A stretch of 64,000 nt of DNA from an uncultured Collinsella sp. (GTDB taxonomy: Bacteria > Actinomycetota > Coriobacteriia > Coriobacteriales > Coriobacteriaceae): positions 1 to 64,000 of the forward strand of contig UQMY01000005.1 of the NCBI GenBank assembly GCA_900542325.1. Reading direction: 5' to 3'. This document shows, in pieces, positions 1 through 8,966 of the stretch (position 1 is the first letter of the stretch; each line of letters begins with the position of its first letter). A model generated the notes under the pieces. The model saw only the letters and a list, made by a program, of their open reading frames with translations, did not search any database and was not told where the DNA came from. The translations under genes were made by a program, and so were the position numbers.

Positions 1-65
1 CCATCTCCTGCGAGAGCGACCCCGGCCGCCTCACGACCTTCACCTTCGAGCTCCCGGCGAGGTGA
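1..65 (+). CDS. Sensor histidine kinase, C-terminal end only
   Basis: Reading from base 3, the frame gives ISCESDPGRLTTFTFELPAR and stops at TGA 63-65. This is the last beta strand of a HATPase_c domain, matching the usual end of membrane sensor kinases (GxxTxFxxxLP). The rest of the gene lies before the window. The first 55 bases are identical to 2911-2965, inside a second, truncated kinase copy. The assignment as a kinase rests mainly on that second copy, which keeps the N box and G2 box. Everything upstream, including the phospho-acceptor domain, is unseen. Confidence 0.7.
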   Translation, partial: ISCESDPGRLTTFTFELPAR

Positions 66-90
66 CAAACCGGTCAGGTCGATTTGTCAT
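61..90 (+). repeat. 30-bp palindromic repeat, copy 1 (inverted partner of 916-945)
   Basis: The element begins on the kinase stop codon. It has arms GTGACAAA (62-69) and TTTGTCAT (83-90) around 13 bases holding GGTCAGGTCG. Copy 2 at 916-945 is the same element in reverse orientation (25 of 30 bases match). Function unknown. It could fold as a 3'-UTR stem-loop, but no T-run follows. Confidence 0.6.
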
Positions 91-237
91 CTAAGGTGCA
101 CGTGCAGCCGAAGACGTCCGACCGGAATCTGAGAAGATATGTAGGCGGCCGCTCTCGGGGGCAGGTGCCTGGGCTCGCCCCTACAATTGCCGATGAGACG
201 TGCAATCGCTCTTGAGGTCCTGAGACAGAGGTTTCCA

Positions 238-840
238 ATGAGGGATATCGAGACATCTCGCCTGCTGCTGCGGGCGTGGCGCGTGAACGATGCCGCGGAG
301 GCAGCGTCGGTCTTCCGATACGCGTCAGATCCTCTGGTCGGCCCTCGCGCCGGCTGGCCTCCGCACGCGAGCGTCGAGGAGAGTGCACGGATCGTCCGGG
401 ACGTCCTCGCCGTTGAGAACAACTGGGCGATCATCGTGAAGTTCGAAGGGGACGGTCCGGTCGGCAGCATCGCCCTCAAGCCGTTCAGCTCGCAGCTCCT
501 GGACTGCTTTGACTCTGCTCCCGAGCTCCGGGAGCACTTCGGCAGGCTCGCGGGCGAGGGTGCGCTCGAGGTGGGCTACTGGATTGGTCGCCCCCTCTGG
601 GGCAGGGGCTACATGACGGAGTCGCTCGGAGCGGTGCTCGAGTACGCATTCGGAACCTTGGGCGCCCCGGCCGTTTGGGGCCTGCACTTCGCCTCGAACG
701 ATGGTTCTGGTCGGGTGATGGAAAAGTGCGGTATGGCACCGGCGTTCGAACAGAGGGATGTGGCTTACCCGCTCGTGGGCGAGTCGCACGACACTGTCTG
801 TCGCCTCGTCACCGCGGACCAGTGGGACTCGGTGCGGTAG
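238..840 (+). CDS. GNAT family N-acetyltransferase (RimJ/RimL-like)
   Basis: This 200-residue protein has the Acetyltransf_3 pattern: an ETSRLLLRAW start, then the acetyl-CoA pyrophosphate loop RPLWGRGYMTE (residues 118-128), then an Asn-Ser/Gly pair and MEKCGM (161-166), where family members carry the SxxxxExxGF segment. Such enzymes acetylate protein N-termini or small amines; the substrate cannot be read from sequence. ATG 238 is chosen because AGAGG lies just upstream and the homologous region starts there; an in-frame ATG at 187 would add 17 unconvincing residues. The gene stands alone, bracketed by the two inverted 30-bp palindromes at 61-90 and 916-945. Confidence 0.85.
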   Translation: MRDIETSRLLLRAWRVNDAAEAASVFRYASDPLVGPRAGWPPHASVEESARIVRDVLAVENNWAIIVKFEGDGPVGSIALKPFSSQLLDCFDSAPELREHFGRLAGEGALEVGYWIGRPLWGRGYMTESLGAVLEYAFGTLGAPAVWGLHFASNDGSGRVMEKCGMAPAFEQRDVAYPLVGESHDTVCRLVTADQWDSVR

Positions 841-915
841 CCTCGGGTTGAGCGCGAGTGGGCTGGTTTCTTCCGGCGTCTGGTTCCAGCAACTCCGTGA
901 CAATTCGACTTGATC

Positions 916-945
916 GTGACAAACCGACCCGACCACTTTGTCACC
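916..945 (-). repeat. 30-bp palindromic repeat, copy 2
   Basis: Arms GTGACAAA (916-923) and TTTGTCAC (937-944) are separated by 13 bases. On the minus strand it begins at the TetR stop codon, just as copy 1 begins at the kinase stop codon, so both elements sit immediately 3' of a coding region. A further GTGACAA lies at 897-903, 19 bp upstream of the plus-strand arm. Confidence 0.6.
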
Positions 946-1504
946 CGAGCAGCGGCATCAACCGCGCCCATGCCTCGTCGACGAACGTCGCTGCTGCACC
1001 ATCCTCGCTCCCATGCACAAGCACCCACTCGAGCATGGTGAGCGCGCTTGAGGCGTAGAGCTTGGCGAGCAGCTCGACGGGCACGGTGGGCGTACCGTTC
1101 CCGGTGCCCCCACCGCCCACAAGCCGCTCCTCGAAGCCCTCCTCCAACAGGGCGCGGAACTGCGCCGCGAGGTCAGCCTCGGGGACGTGGATGGTCAGCA
1201 GGCAGGACAACTCGTCGCGCTCGCTCTCAAACCACGCGTACGCCCCGCCGACCACCGCCGCTACGTCCGAGGCCGCCGCGAACCGTTCCTCCATCATGGC
1301 CTGCGCTCGGGTCAAGACCTCCCCGACCAGGCAGCTGAGCAGCTCATACTTGTCCTCGTGGTGGTCGTAGAACGTCGAGCGTCCCACGCGGGCGCGGCGG
1401 CACAGATCACCGACCGTCACGCGCTCGAATCCACGCTCGCGCACGAGCTCGAAAAATGCTGCGCGGATGGCCTCCTCCGACTTCTCCGTCCTTAGGTCTC
1501 CCAC
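941..1504 (-). CDS. TetR/AcrR family transcriptional regulator
   Basis: The protein is about 187 residues. The N-terminal helix-turn-helix covers roughly residues 25-50 (VTVGDLCRRARVGRSTFYDHHEDKYELL is the family signature). The C-terminal ligand domain is divergent, with a glycine-rich loop near GGGGTGNGTP. GTG 1504 is preceded by a GGGGG run at suitable spacing; an in-frame TTG at 1522 is the alternative. It is divergent from the alpha/beta hydrolase at 1634, with a perfect 17-bp palindrome between them, so it probably represses itself and the hydrolase. The ligand is unknown. Confidence 0.88.
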   Translation of the reverse strand: MGDLRTEKSEEAIRAAFFELVRERGFERVTVGDLCRRARVGRSTFYDHHEDKYELLSCLVGEVLTRAQAMMEERFAAASDVAAVVGGAYAWFESERDELSCLLTIHVPEADLAAQFRALLEEGFEERLVGGGGTGNGTPTVPVELLAKLYASSALTMLEWVLVHGSEDGAAATFVDEAWARLMPLLG

Positions 1505-1528
1505 GCCTAGCCCCCATTCCAACCAATT

Positions 1529-1545
1529 TCGGACAAACTGTCCGA
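1529..1545. promoter_or_regulatory. Putative TetR operator in the divergent intergenic region
   Basis: TCGGACA-aac-TGTCCGA is a perfect 7-bp dyad with a 3-bp spacer, 25 bp upstream of the TetR GTG and about 90 bp before the hydrolase start. Position and symmetry fit a TetR dimer site controlling both genes. The link to this TetR is inferred. Confidence 0.65.
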
Positions 1546-1633
1546 TACCCTACATCCCATACGATACTGCTTGTGGCCAGCATGGCACCCCGGCACGAGA
1601 ATCTCCCCGAAACCGAAACCGCCGGGAGGCATC

Positions 1634-2770
1634 ATGTTCCACGCATACACCGGGGATGAGCAGTTCGATCTGCAGCTCAACCGCTTCACCCACCCCGAGC
1701 TCGACCCATCGGTCAAAGGCGACCTCGCCGAGGTCATCCCCCAGCTCCGCACCGCCGGGGACTGGTACCCCTGTTGGTCGGAGCTTGCCCGCCGGCGCGA
1801 GGTAGCCGGCGACCACGCCGTCGCCTCGGGCTACTGGGGCGCTGCGGCGTTCTACGAGCCGCTTGACTCCGAGACGAAGCGCACGGCCGTCGCGGGGTTC
1901 CGCCGCGAGTTCTACGCCGGGTGGGACGGCCCCGAGCTGGAGCGCCTGGAAGTCCCCTACGCGGGGTCGAGCCTGCCCGCCTTACGAATCCGCACCGCCG
2001 CCGAGCACTCGGCGGAGCCGCTCCTGCTGTTCGGCGGGTTCGACAGCTATACGGAGGAGATGGCGGGCTGGTTGCGCGCGCTGGGCGACTGCGGGCGCGA
2101 CGTCGTCATCTTCGACGGGCCCGGCCAGGGGACGGCGCTCATGCGCGGCCTCGCCATGCCGCTCGCTTGGGAGCGCCCCGTGGGGGCAGTGCTTGACGCG
2201 CTGGAGATCGAGCGCTGCGCCGCGATGGGGATGTCGCTCGGCGGGCTGCTCGTGATGCGTGCGGCGGCGTTCGAGCCGCGCATCACGCGCGCCGTGGCGA
2301 TGGACGTGTTCTATCGGATGTTTGACGCGCTGGAGATCCGCCTGCCCCGGCCCGCGGGCGTCGCGCTCGAGTCCCTCGTGTGGTGCCGCGCCTCAGGCGT
2401 ACTCGATGCTGCCGTTAGCCGCCTCGCGGCGCGTGACCACGACATGGCATGGAAGCTACAGCAGGCCCTGGCCATCACGGGGACGGACAGCCCGCACGAG
2501 CTGCTCTACGAGCTCGAGCGCTGGAGCTTCGCGGGCCTGGGCCCGCTCGTGCGGCAGGACGTGCTGCTCTTCGCGGGCGAGCGCGACCAGTACGTGCCGC
2601 TTCGGCGGCTCGCCCAGGTGGCGCGCGAGCTCGTGAACGCCAACAGCGTGACGACGCGCGTCTTCACCGATGCCGAGCACGCGGCGGAGCACTGCCAGGT
2701 CGGAAACCTCCCGCTTGCCCTCGGCGTCGTGCGCGACTGGTTGGATGAGACGGAGGAGCGGCTGCCGTAG
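1634..2770 (+). CDS. Alpha/beta hydrolase (FrsA/DUF1100-like esterase)
   Basis: This is a 378-residue cytoplasmic alpha/beta-hydrolase. The nucleophile elbow is GMSLGG with Ser201. A strand-turn GGFDSYTEEM (134-143) resembles the oxyanion region of FrsA-type esterases, and FDGPGQG (160-166) follows. Asp318 in AGERDQYVP and His349 or His353 in DAEHAAEH complete a plausible triad. The ~110-residue N-terminal extension with a Tyr/Trp-rich helix fits FrsA-like enzymes. ATG 1634 has GGGAGG six bases upstream; a longer reading from 1571 lacks this. Its divergence from a TetR gene suggests inducible detoxification or ester catabolism. The substrate is unknown. Confidence 0.85.
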   Translation: MFHAYTGDEQFDLQLNRFTHPELDPSVKGDLAEVIPQLRTAGDWYPCWSELARRREVAGDHAVASGYWGAAAFYEPLDSETKRTAVAGFRREFYAGWDGPELERLEVPYAGSSLPALRIRTAAEHSAEPLLLFGGFDSYTEEMAGWLRALGDCGRDVVIFDGPGQGTALMRGLAMPLAWERPVGAVLDALEIERCAAMGMSLGGLLVMRAAAFEPRITRAVAMDVFYRMFDALEIRLPRPAGVALESLVWCRASGVLDAAVSRLAARDHDMAWKLQQALAITGTDSPHELLYELERWSFAGLGPLVRQDVLLFAGERDQYVPLRRLAQVARELVNANSVTTRVFTDAEHAAEHCQVGNLPLALGVVRDWLDETEERLP

Positions 2771-2772
2771 CG

Positions 2773-2975
2773 CTGTGGGCGACCTCTCGGCCGTGCTGGG
2801 CGAGCTGCTCGCCAACGCGGTCAAGTACGCCGACGAGGGCGGCTCGGGCGCGGAGGGCTACGGCCTCGGCCTCTCCATCGCCCGACGCCGCGCCGAGGCC
2901 CTCGGCGGCTCCATCTCCTGCGAGAGCGACCCCGGCCGCCTCACGACCTTCACCTTCGAGCTCCCAGCGGGGTAG
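2773..2975 (+). pseudogene. Histidine kinase remnant (HATPase fragment with internal deletion)
   Basis: The frame ending at TAG 2975 reads GELLANAVKYAD (N box), then almost at once EGYGLGLSIARRRAEALGG (G2 box) and the terminal strand. The roughly 50 residues that normally hold the G1 and F boxes are missing, and there is no phospho-acceptor domain. The last part repeats bases 1-55 exactly. No ribosome-binding site precedes GTG 2775, which follows the hydrolase stop by four bases. I read it as a decaying duplicate of the kinase that ends at base 65. Confidence 0.75.
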
Positions 2976-3048
2976 GGGCAGCGTCTTCCGACCCCGGGAG
3001 AGTTCGCGTCCCAATCAGCTAATGACCTTCATCTATCTCATATACCTG

Positions 3049-3081
3049 TTGACACAACACACTACATAACGCGTAGTATAA
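3049..3081 (+). promoter_or_regulatory. Promoter of the padR operon with overlapping dyad
   Basis: TTGACA at 3049-3054 is a consensus -35. TAGTAT (3074-3079) or GTATAA (3076-3081) can serve as -10, although the spacing is long (19-21 bp). ACTAC (3061-3065) and GTAGT (3073-3077) form a dyad inside the spacer, a fitting place for autorepression by the PadR protein encoded 40 bp downstream. Confidence 0.5.
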
Positions 3082-3122
3082 GACAGCGACGGGTATTACA
3101 GCGAATGAGATGAGGTGACGCG

Positions 3123-3458
3123 ATGGATCCGCAGATGAAGCGCGGCTTCGTGGAGGCGTGCGTGCTTGCCTCGGTATGCGGGGGCGAGTCGTACGGCTAC
3201 GAAATCATCCGTAACGTGCCCCAGGCGCTGGGGCTCACGGAGTCGACGCTCTACCCGGTGCTCAAGCGCCTTGAGAGGGCCGGTCAGGTATCCGTTCGCT
3301 CGTCTGAGCACAACGGGAGGCTCCGCAAGTACTACCTGGCCACGGAGGCTGGGCGCGAGGCGCTCGAGCGGTTCCGGGCGGAGCGCGCAGAGGTCCGGGC
3401 GGTCTACGACTACATCGAGACGGCAATCACGACTGATGGAACGAGGAAGCAATCATGA
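3123..3458 (+). CDS. PadR family transcriptional regulator
   Basis: This 111-residue winged-helix protein shows the PadR pattern: YGYEI in helix 2, TLYPVLKRLERAG in the recognition helix, and RKYYLATEAG in the wing. Its C-terminal dimer helix is short. ATG 3123 follows GAGGTGACGCG. The stop overlaps the next start as ATGA (3455-3458), so it is translationally coupled to the DUF1700 membrane protein. PadR-DUF1700 pairs usually respond to envelope or phenolic stress and repress their own operon; the signal here is not visible. Confidence 0.92.
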   Translation: MDPQMKRGFVEACVLASVCGGESYGYEIIRNVPQALGLTESTLYPVLKRLERAGQVSVRSSEHNGRLRKYYLATEAGREALERFRAERAEVRAVYDYIETAITTDGTRKQS

Positions 3459-4294
3459 CGAAGGACGAGTATCTCTCCGAGCTGAGGGCGGGGCTTGCCG
3501 CGTTCTCAAAGGACGAGGTTGATCGTGCCGTCTCCTTCTACGAGGAGATGGTCGACGATCGCGTCGAGGCGGGTGTCTCCGAGGAGGAGGCCGTTGGGTC
3601 GCTCGAGCCCCCGGCGGAGGCCGCGGCGCGCATCATCTCCGAGATGCCCGCCGTCCCGCGGGCGGCGGCGCGGCTCAGGTCACCCAAGACCCCGAGGTCG
3701 TGGTTTGTGGCGTTCATCGTGGCCGCCGTGATCGGTTCGCCCGTGTGGATCCCCCTGACCCTCGGCGTGATCATGGCGGTCATCGGATGCTTCATAGGCC
3801 TCTTCGGTCTGCTTGTGGCTGTATGGGCTATTGCCGCGTCGATGTTGCTCGGGGCTCCCATCGGCCTCCTGTACCTTGTGGCGGGCGTCAAGGCGGGGAG
3901 CGTTGCCGGCGCGCTGATGGGGCTTGGCTGTGGCGTCGCCGTTGCTGGCGTGGGGGTGTTCGGCATCCATCTGGCCGTTGCCGCTTCGAAGCTGCTGGTC
4001 AGGGCAATCGTCTGGTGCGCTCGCGCCGTCGCGTCCCCCTTCGTTCGCTCCGAGGTGCCCCGGTGGGAGTGGGGTTCCATGCATCCCACTTGGAATCTCG
4101 TGCACCTCGTGGCGGCTGTCATGATCGGTGCGGGGCTCGTGCTGGGCCTTGCCGGTTGGAGCTGCACGGGGTTCGACTCGGCGTCAGCCTCGTTTGAGAT
4201 GGCGCGGACGACGGCGTCGGCCAACGAGTTCACGAATCCTCTTGGCTTGCAGCTGTTCTACGCTGGTGCCGAGCCGGACAATTTGCGGCGCTAG
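3455..4294 (+). CDS. HAAS (DUF1700) domain membrane protein
   Basis: The protein has 279 residues. The N-terminal ~75 residues form a HAAS domain (YLSELRAGLAAFSKDE and FYEEMVDDRVEAG motifs), the usual partner of PadR regulators. About five hydrophobic segments follow (residues ~80-190 and ~215-235), with very long Gly/Ala/Val stretches. The last 45 residues are polar and outside the hydrophobic core. It overlaps padR by 4 bp, and its stop codon overlaps tail-to-tail by 4 bp with the FHA gene on the other strand. Membrane location and a role in envelope sensing are family inference; no enzymatic motif is present. Confidence 0.8.
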   Translation: MTKDEYLSELRAGLAAFSKDEVDRAVSFYEEMVDDRVEAGVSEEEAVGSLEPPAEAAARIISEMPAVPRAAARLRSPKTPRSWFVAFIVAAVIGSPVWIPLTLGVIMAVIGCFIGLFGLLVAVWAIAASMLLGAPIGLLYLVAGVKAGSVAGALMGLGCGVAVAGVGVFGIHLAVAASKLLVRAIVWCARAVASPFVRSEVPRWEWGSMHPTWNLVHLVAAVMIGAGLVLGLAGWSCTGFDSASASFEMARTTASANEFTNPLGLQLFYAGAEPDNLRR

Positions 4295-5253
4295 TCCACG
4301 ATGACAAGGAATGTCGTGTAGAGACCCAGATGGAGCCTGTCGCTGTTTTCGATTTCCACCGGGGGATAGATCTTGCCGGGTTCGCGTTGGTCGCGCGGCG
4401 GCTCAATCACAATATCGCCGTCGCCCGCGCCCGATTCGAGCACTGTGCCGTTGGTCGACCCAAGGCCCTGGGCGTACCAGTGTCCACCTTCGAGCCAAAT
4501 GCGGAGATGCTCGCGTGATGCATCAGCGCCTACATCGGTGATGCTGGGCGAGGTTTTGGGCAAGGACCCAATTACCGTGCCGCGCGGATCGCGTGTGAGG
4601 GGATGGATTTGCATGTCGGCGCAGTTGTCGGCATGGGTTCTGAGCAGACCGAGGTTGGGGGCGACAGCGTGCGGCTGCTCCAGGCTGCTCATAAAGCAAC
4701 GTCCGACGGTAGTTTCGGTGGTGCCAAAGTGCCCGCCTGTCTTGCTGTCGCAAAAGCGCTCGACGGTGGCCACGCCTTGGATGGGGTCAGCGAGCGCCCC
4801 GGTTGCCACAAAGAGCATAAGGTAAAGCGTGCTTTTCTCGCGCACGGCATTACCGTCAAAGTTGTCGATGTGATTGAGGGCATTTGCATATAGGCGGCTG
4901 TCCAGCTTGTAGCTGGCGAGAGCCGACATCATTTCGTTGGCGGCCGGGCCGCGATAGTGCTCGGCGATTGCCTGATAGACGGACTCACCGCCGCCGAGCT
5001 TGCTGCAGATTGCCACGGAAAGGTTGAGCGTGGTGACGGTAAAGACGCTGTAGATGGCGGGCGCGCACTGGTCAGGCTCGCGATGGACGATGTAGCGGGT
5101 GAGATACGAGCGGTTGGAAGAGCATTTCTCGAGCAGGGTACTGCCGAGATAAGAGTTTCCATTGATGAGCATTCGGGCGATCTCGAGATGTTTAAGACCG
5201 CCGAACGAGCGAATATCGTTATAGAGGACCGAGCACGGCGTCTCTGCTGCCAC
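4291..5253 (-). CDS. FHA domain-containing protein
   Basis: The protein is 320 residues. GTG 5253 is preferred over TTG 5283 because GAGGAGGT lies directly upstream of it. The first ~220 residues are predicted helical and match no family I recognise. An FHA domain occupies roughly 225-320, with SREHL and GLGSTNGTVL giving the conserved Ser-x-x-His and Asn-Gly positions. The usual Gly-Arg turn is IGS here, so the arginine that contacts phosphothreonine appears to be missing. FHA proteins normally bind phosphothreonine on Ser/Thr-kinase substrates. No kinase lies next to it; an AarF-like gene is 58 kb away. Confidence 0.8.
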   Translation of the reverse strand: MAAETPCSVLYNDIRSFGGLKHLEIARMLINGNSYLGSTLLEKCSSNRSYLTRYIVHREPDQCAPAIYSVFTVTTLNLSVAICSKLGGGESVYQAIAEHYRGPAANEMMSALASYKLDSRLYANALNHIDNFDGNAVREKSTLYLMLFVATGALADPIQGVATVERFCDSKTGGHFGTTETTVGRCFMSSLEQPHAVAPNLGLLRTHADNCADMQIHPLTRDPRGTVIGSLPKTSPSITDVGADASREHLRIWLEGGHWYAQGLGSTNGTVLESGAGDGDIVIEPPRDQREPGKIYPPVEIENSDRLHLGLYTTFLVIVD

Positions 5254-5843
5254 GGATACCTCCTCTGATTGCTTCCTAGCCAATATGGCGATAGGAATTA
5301 ATGGCCCCCGGTGGGCGACGTATTAAATGGCTGCGCAATATATAGCGTAACCAAAGCAACATTATAGGCCACATGTTCGAAATTGCAGGAAGACTGGGAG
5401 ATTTGGTTTGGACTGGACGGAAATCCCCCCTCTGTCTTGATCTATAACAATTAGGACCGAGTTTACTCGGTAACTGTTACAGATTGAGATGTTTGTGAAC
5501 CGTGTCGACCGTTTGTCTCGATCTGTAACGTGTAGACCCGGTTTTGCCTCGTAACTGTTACAGATTGAGACAATCGGCCCAGACCCGCTCCATCCGCCCC
5601 GTCATCTGTGGTTTACGTGGGGTCATGCGAACCGAGGGTATACTAACCGGCGGCGAATCTGCTCCATCGCTTAGGGCCGCTGCGTCTGGACGGCGCGTGA
5701 AAGGGCTGCCAAAGCGATCGCCAGCGTGCTGAGCAACGTCCTCTCTGTGCGCACCTGTTTTTGTATGTATTAGCGCACTACCAAGCACGCCCGCGCGGCC
5801 GCATGCCGCGCCCATTGCGCGTGCAGATAAGGAACAACAACAT
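5254..5843. other. 590-bp intergenic region between divergent FHA and helicase genes
   Basis: It holds the tandem hairpins at 5432-5573 and an AT-rich stretch at 5270-5370 suited to the FHA promoter. A TATACT at 5639-5644 could be the helicase -10, though no good -35 is seen at 17 bp. That would give the helicase a ~200-nt leader with a GC-rich palindromic part near 5790-5825. No credible gene is present. Confidence 0.5.
5432..5573. repeat. Two tandem copies of a ~60-bp hairpin repeat
   Basis: Copies span 5432-5492 and 5513-5573, exactly 81 bp apart. Each has an outer stem: in copy 2, TTGTCTCGATCTGTAAC pairs with GTTACAGATTGAGACAA at 16 of 17 positions. Copy 1 also has a perfect inner stem, ACCGAG-ttta-CTCGGT. 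The right arms TAACTGTTACAGATTGAGA are identical in both. No T-run follows, so an intrinsic terminator is unlikely. Confidence 0.8.
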
Positions 5844-8087
<2,244 letters not shown>

Positions 8088-8120
8088 CATACGCGTCGCC
8101 CGCTAGGGCGAGGCGAACCA

Positions 8121-8154
8121 AGGGCCCCGAGCAACTACGCTTGGGGCCCTTTTT
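8121..8154 (+). terminator. Rho-independent terminator of the helicase gene
   Basis: AGGGCCCC (8121-8128) pairs with GGGGCCCT (8143-8150), followed by TTTTT. Confidence 0.9.
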
Positions 8155-8229
8155 GGTGCAAAGGGGTCAGAGCAAGGAGTGTCCCTGGGTGCCGGCAGAA
8201 AAGGATCGTCCCTAAGTGCCGCATAGATA

Positions 8230-8261
8230 CCGTTTATCGGAGAATAAATACCGTTCACCGG
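8230..8261 (+). promoter_or_regulatory. Two direct CCGTTYAYCGG motifs upstream of the PTS operon
   Basis: CCGTTTATCGG (8230-8240) and CCGTTCACCGG (8251-8261) start 21 bp apart, two helical turns. The second lies nine bases before a putative -35. The same motif, extended as CCGTTCAYCGGTYAT, stands at the same distance before the putative fhs promoter (45757). It is probably a regulator-binding site; the protein is unknown. Confidence 0.55.
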
Positions 8262-8270
8262 TCATAATGA

Positions 8271-8298
8271 TTATTCTGGCTTTGGGCTTGTCTACAAT
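8271..8298 (+). promoter_or_regulatory. Putative promoter of the alpha-glucoside PTS operon
   Basis: TTATTC (8271-8276), 16 bp, TACAAT (8293-8298). The -10 is good and the -35 weak, as expected for an activated promoter. It lies about 135 bp before the IIA gene, leaving a leader that could hold an antiterminator target. Confidence 0.5.
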
Positions 8299-8319
8299 AG
8301 CTCCCGTAAAAAGAAATGC

Positions 8320-8356
8320 GGAAGGTTACCGAGTCCCTCGGACGTGGGCCTAACCA
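8320..8356 (+). promoter_or_regulatory. Possible antiterminator (RAT-like) element in the operon leader
   Basis: GGTTA (8324-8328) and TAACC (8351-8355) close a stem containing CCGAG-tcc-CTCGG. The general shape recalls LicT/BglG RNA targets, and the operon encodes such an antiterminator. The match to the RAT consensus is poor and no overlapping terminator with a T-run is visible, so this is tentative. Confidence 0.3.
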
Positions 8357-8435
8357 AAGTCTTTGAACGGGTGTGTCTCTATGGATGCATTCGCTTGATT
8401 TTGGTTGGGCTATATGTATGAAGGGACATGCCACC

Positions 8436-8948
8436 ATGGGTTTCTTTTCTCGCCTGATGGGCGGTTCGGATGAGCAGAAGACTGTAACTTCCGAGTTCGA
8501 AATCCTCGCCCCCGTTTCCGGCGAGCTTGTTCACCTAGAAAAAACCAATGATCCCGCTTTTAGCAGCCGTGCCGTGGGCGATGGCGTTGCCGTGGTTCCC
8601 CAAGAGGGAACGGTGTGCGCTCCTGTTTCCGGCACCGTCGCGGCACTGTTTCCGACTGAGCACGCGCTGGGCATCATGTCCGACGACAGCTCTGCTCAGG
8701 TGATGCTGCATATCGGAATCGACACTGTTAAGCTTGAGGGCAAGGGCTTCCATGCGCTTGTTGCTCAGGGTGACCATGTCGACGCGGGCCAGCCCCTCGT
8801 CGAGGTTGATTTTGACGCGGTCCGCGCCGCCGGCTTCGATCCCACGGTCTTCGTTATCGTGTGCGAGCGTTCGGAGAACTCGACTCTTCGTGGGCACGCT
8901 TCCGGCCCTGTTGCTGTTAAAGAGCCTGTCGTCTGGCTTTCTGAGTAA
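8436..8948 (+). CDS. PTS glucose-family IIA component
   Basis: This 170-residue soluble phosphocarrier passes phosphate from HPr to the IIB domain of the sugar transporter. The IIA-Glc fold is clear: LAPVSGELVHLEK, FSSRAVGDGVAV, then the phosphorylated His92 in LHIGIDTVKLEGKGF, with supporting His76 in PTEHALG. ATG 8436 has AAGGGA nine bases upstream; the upstream in-frame starts lack a ribosome site and homology. It is the first gene of the operon, followed by the antiterminator, IIBC and phospho-alpha-glucosidase. Most sugar-specific systems fuse IIA to IIBC; here it is separate. Confidence 0.93.
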   Translation: MGFFSRLMGGSDEQKTVTSEFEILAPVSGELVHLEKTNDPAFSSRAVGDGVAVVPQEGTVCAPVSGTVAALFPTEHALGIMSDDSSAQVMLHIGIDTVKLEGKGFHALVAQGDHVDAGQPLVEVDFDAVRAAGFDPTVFVIVCERSENSTLRGHASGPVAVKEPVVWLSE

Positions 8949-8966
8949 ATTCTTGTGGTGGGTACC

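Noticed and set aside
2670..2975. 101-residue frame fusing hydrolase antiframe to the kinase tail
   Set aside because: Its first third overlaps the hydrolase in another frame; only the part from 2773 is homologous to a kinase.
5432..5573. CRISPR-like repeat arrangement
   Set aside because: Only two copies; each is a self-complementary hairpin and there are no spacers or cas genes.
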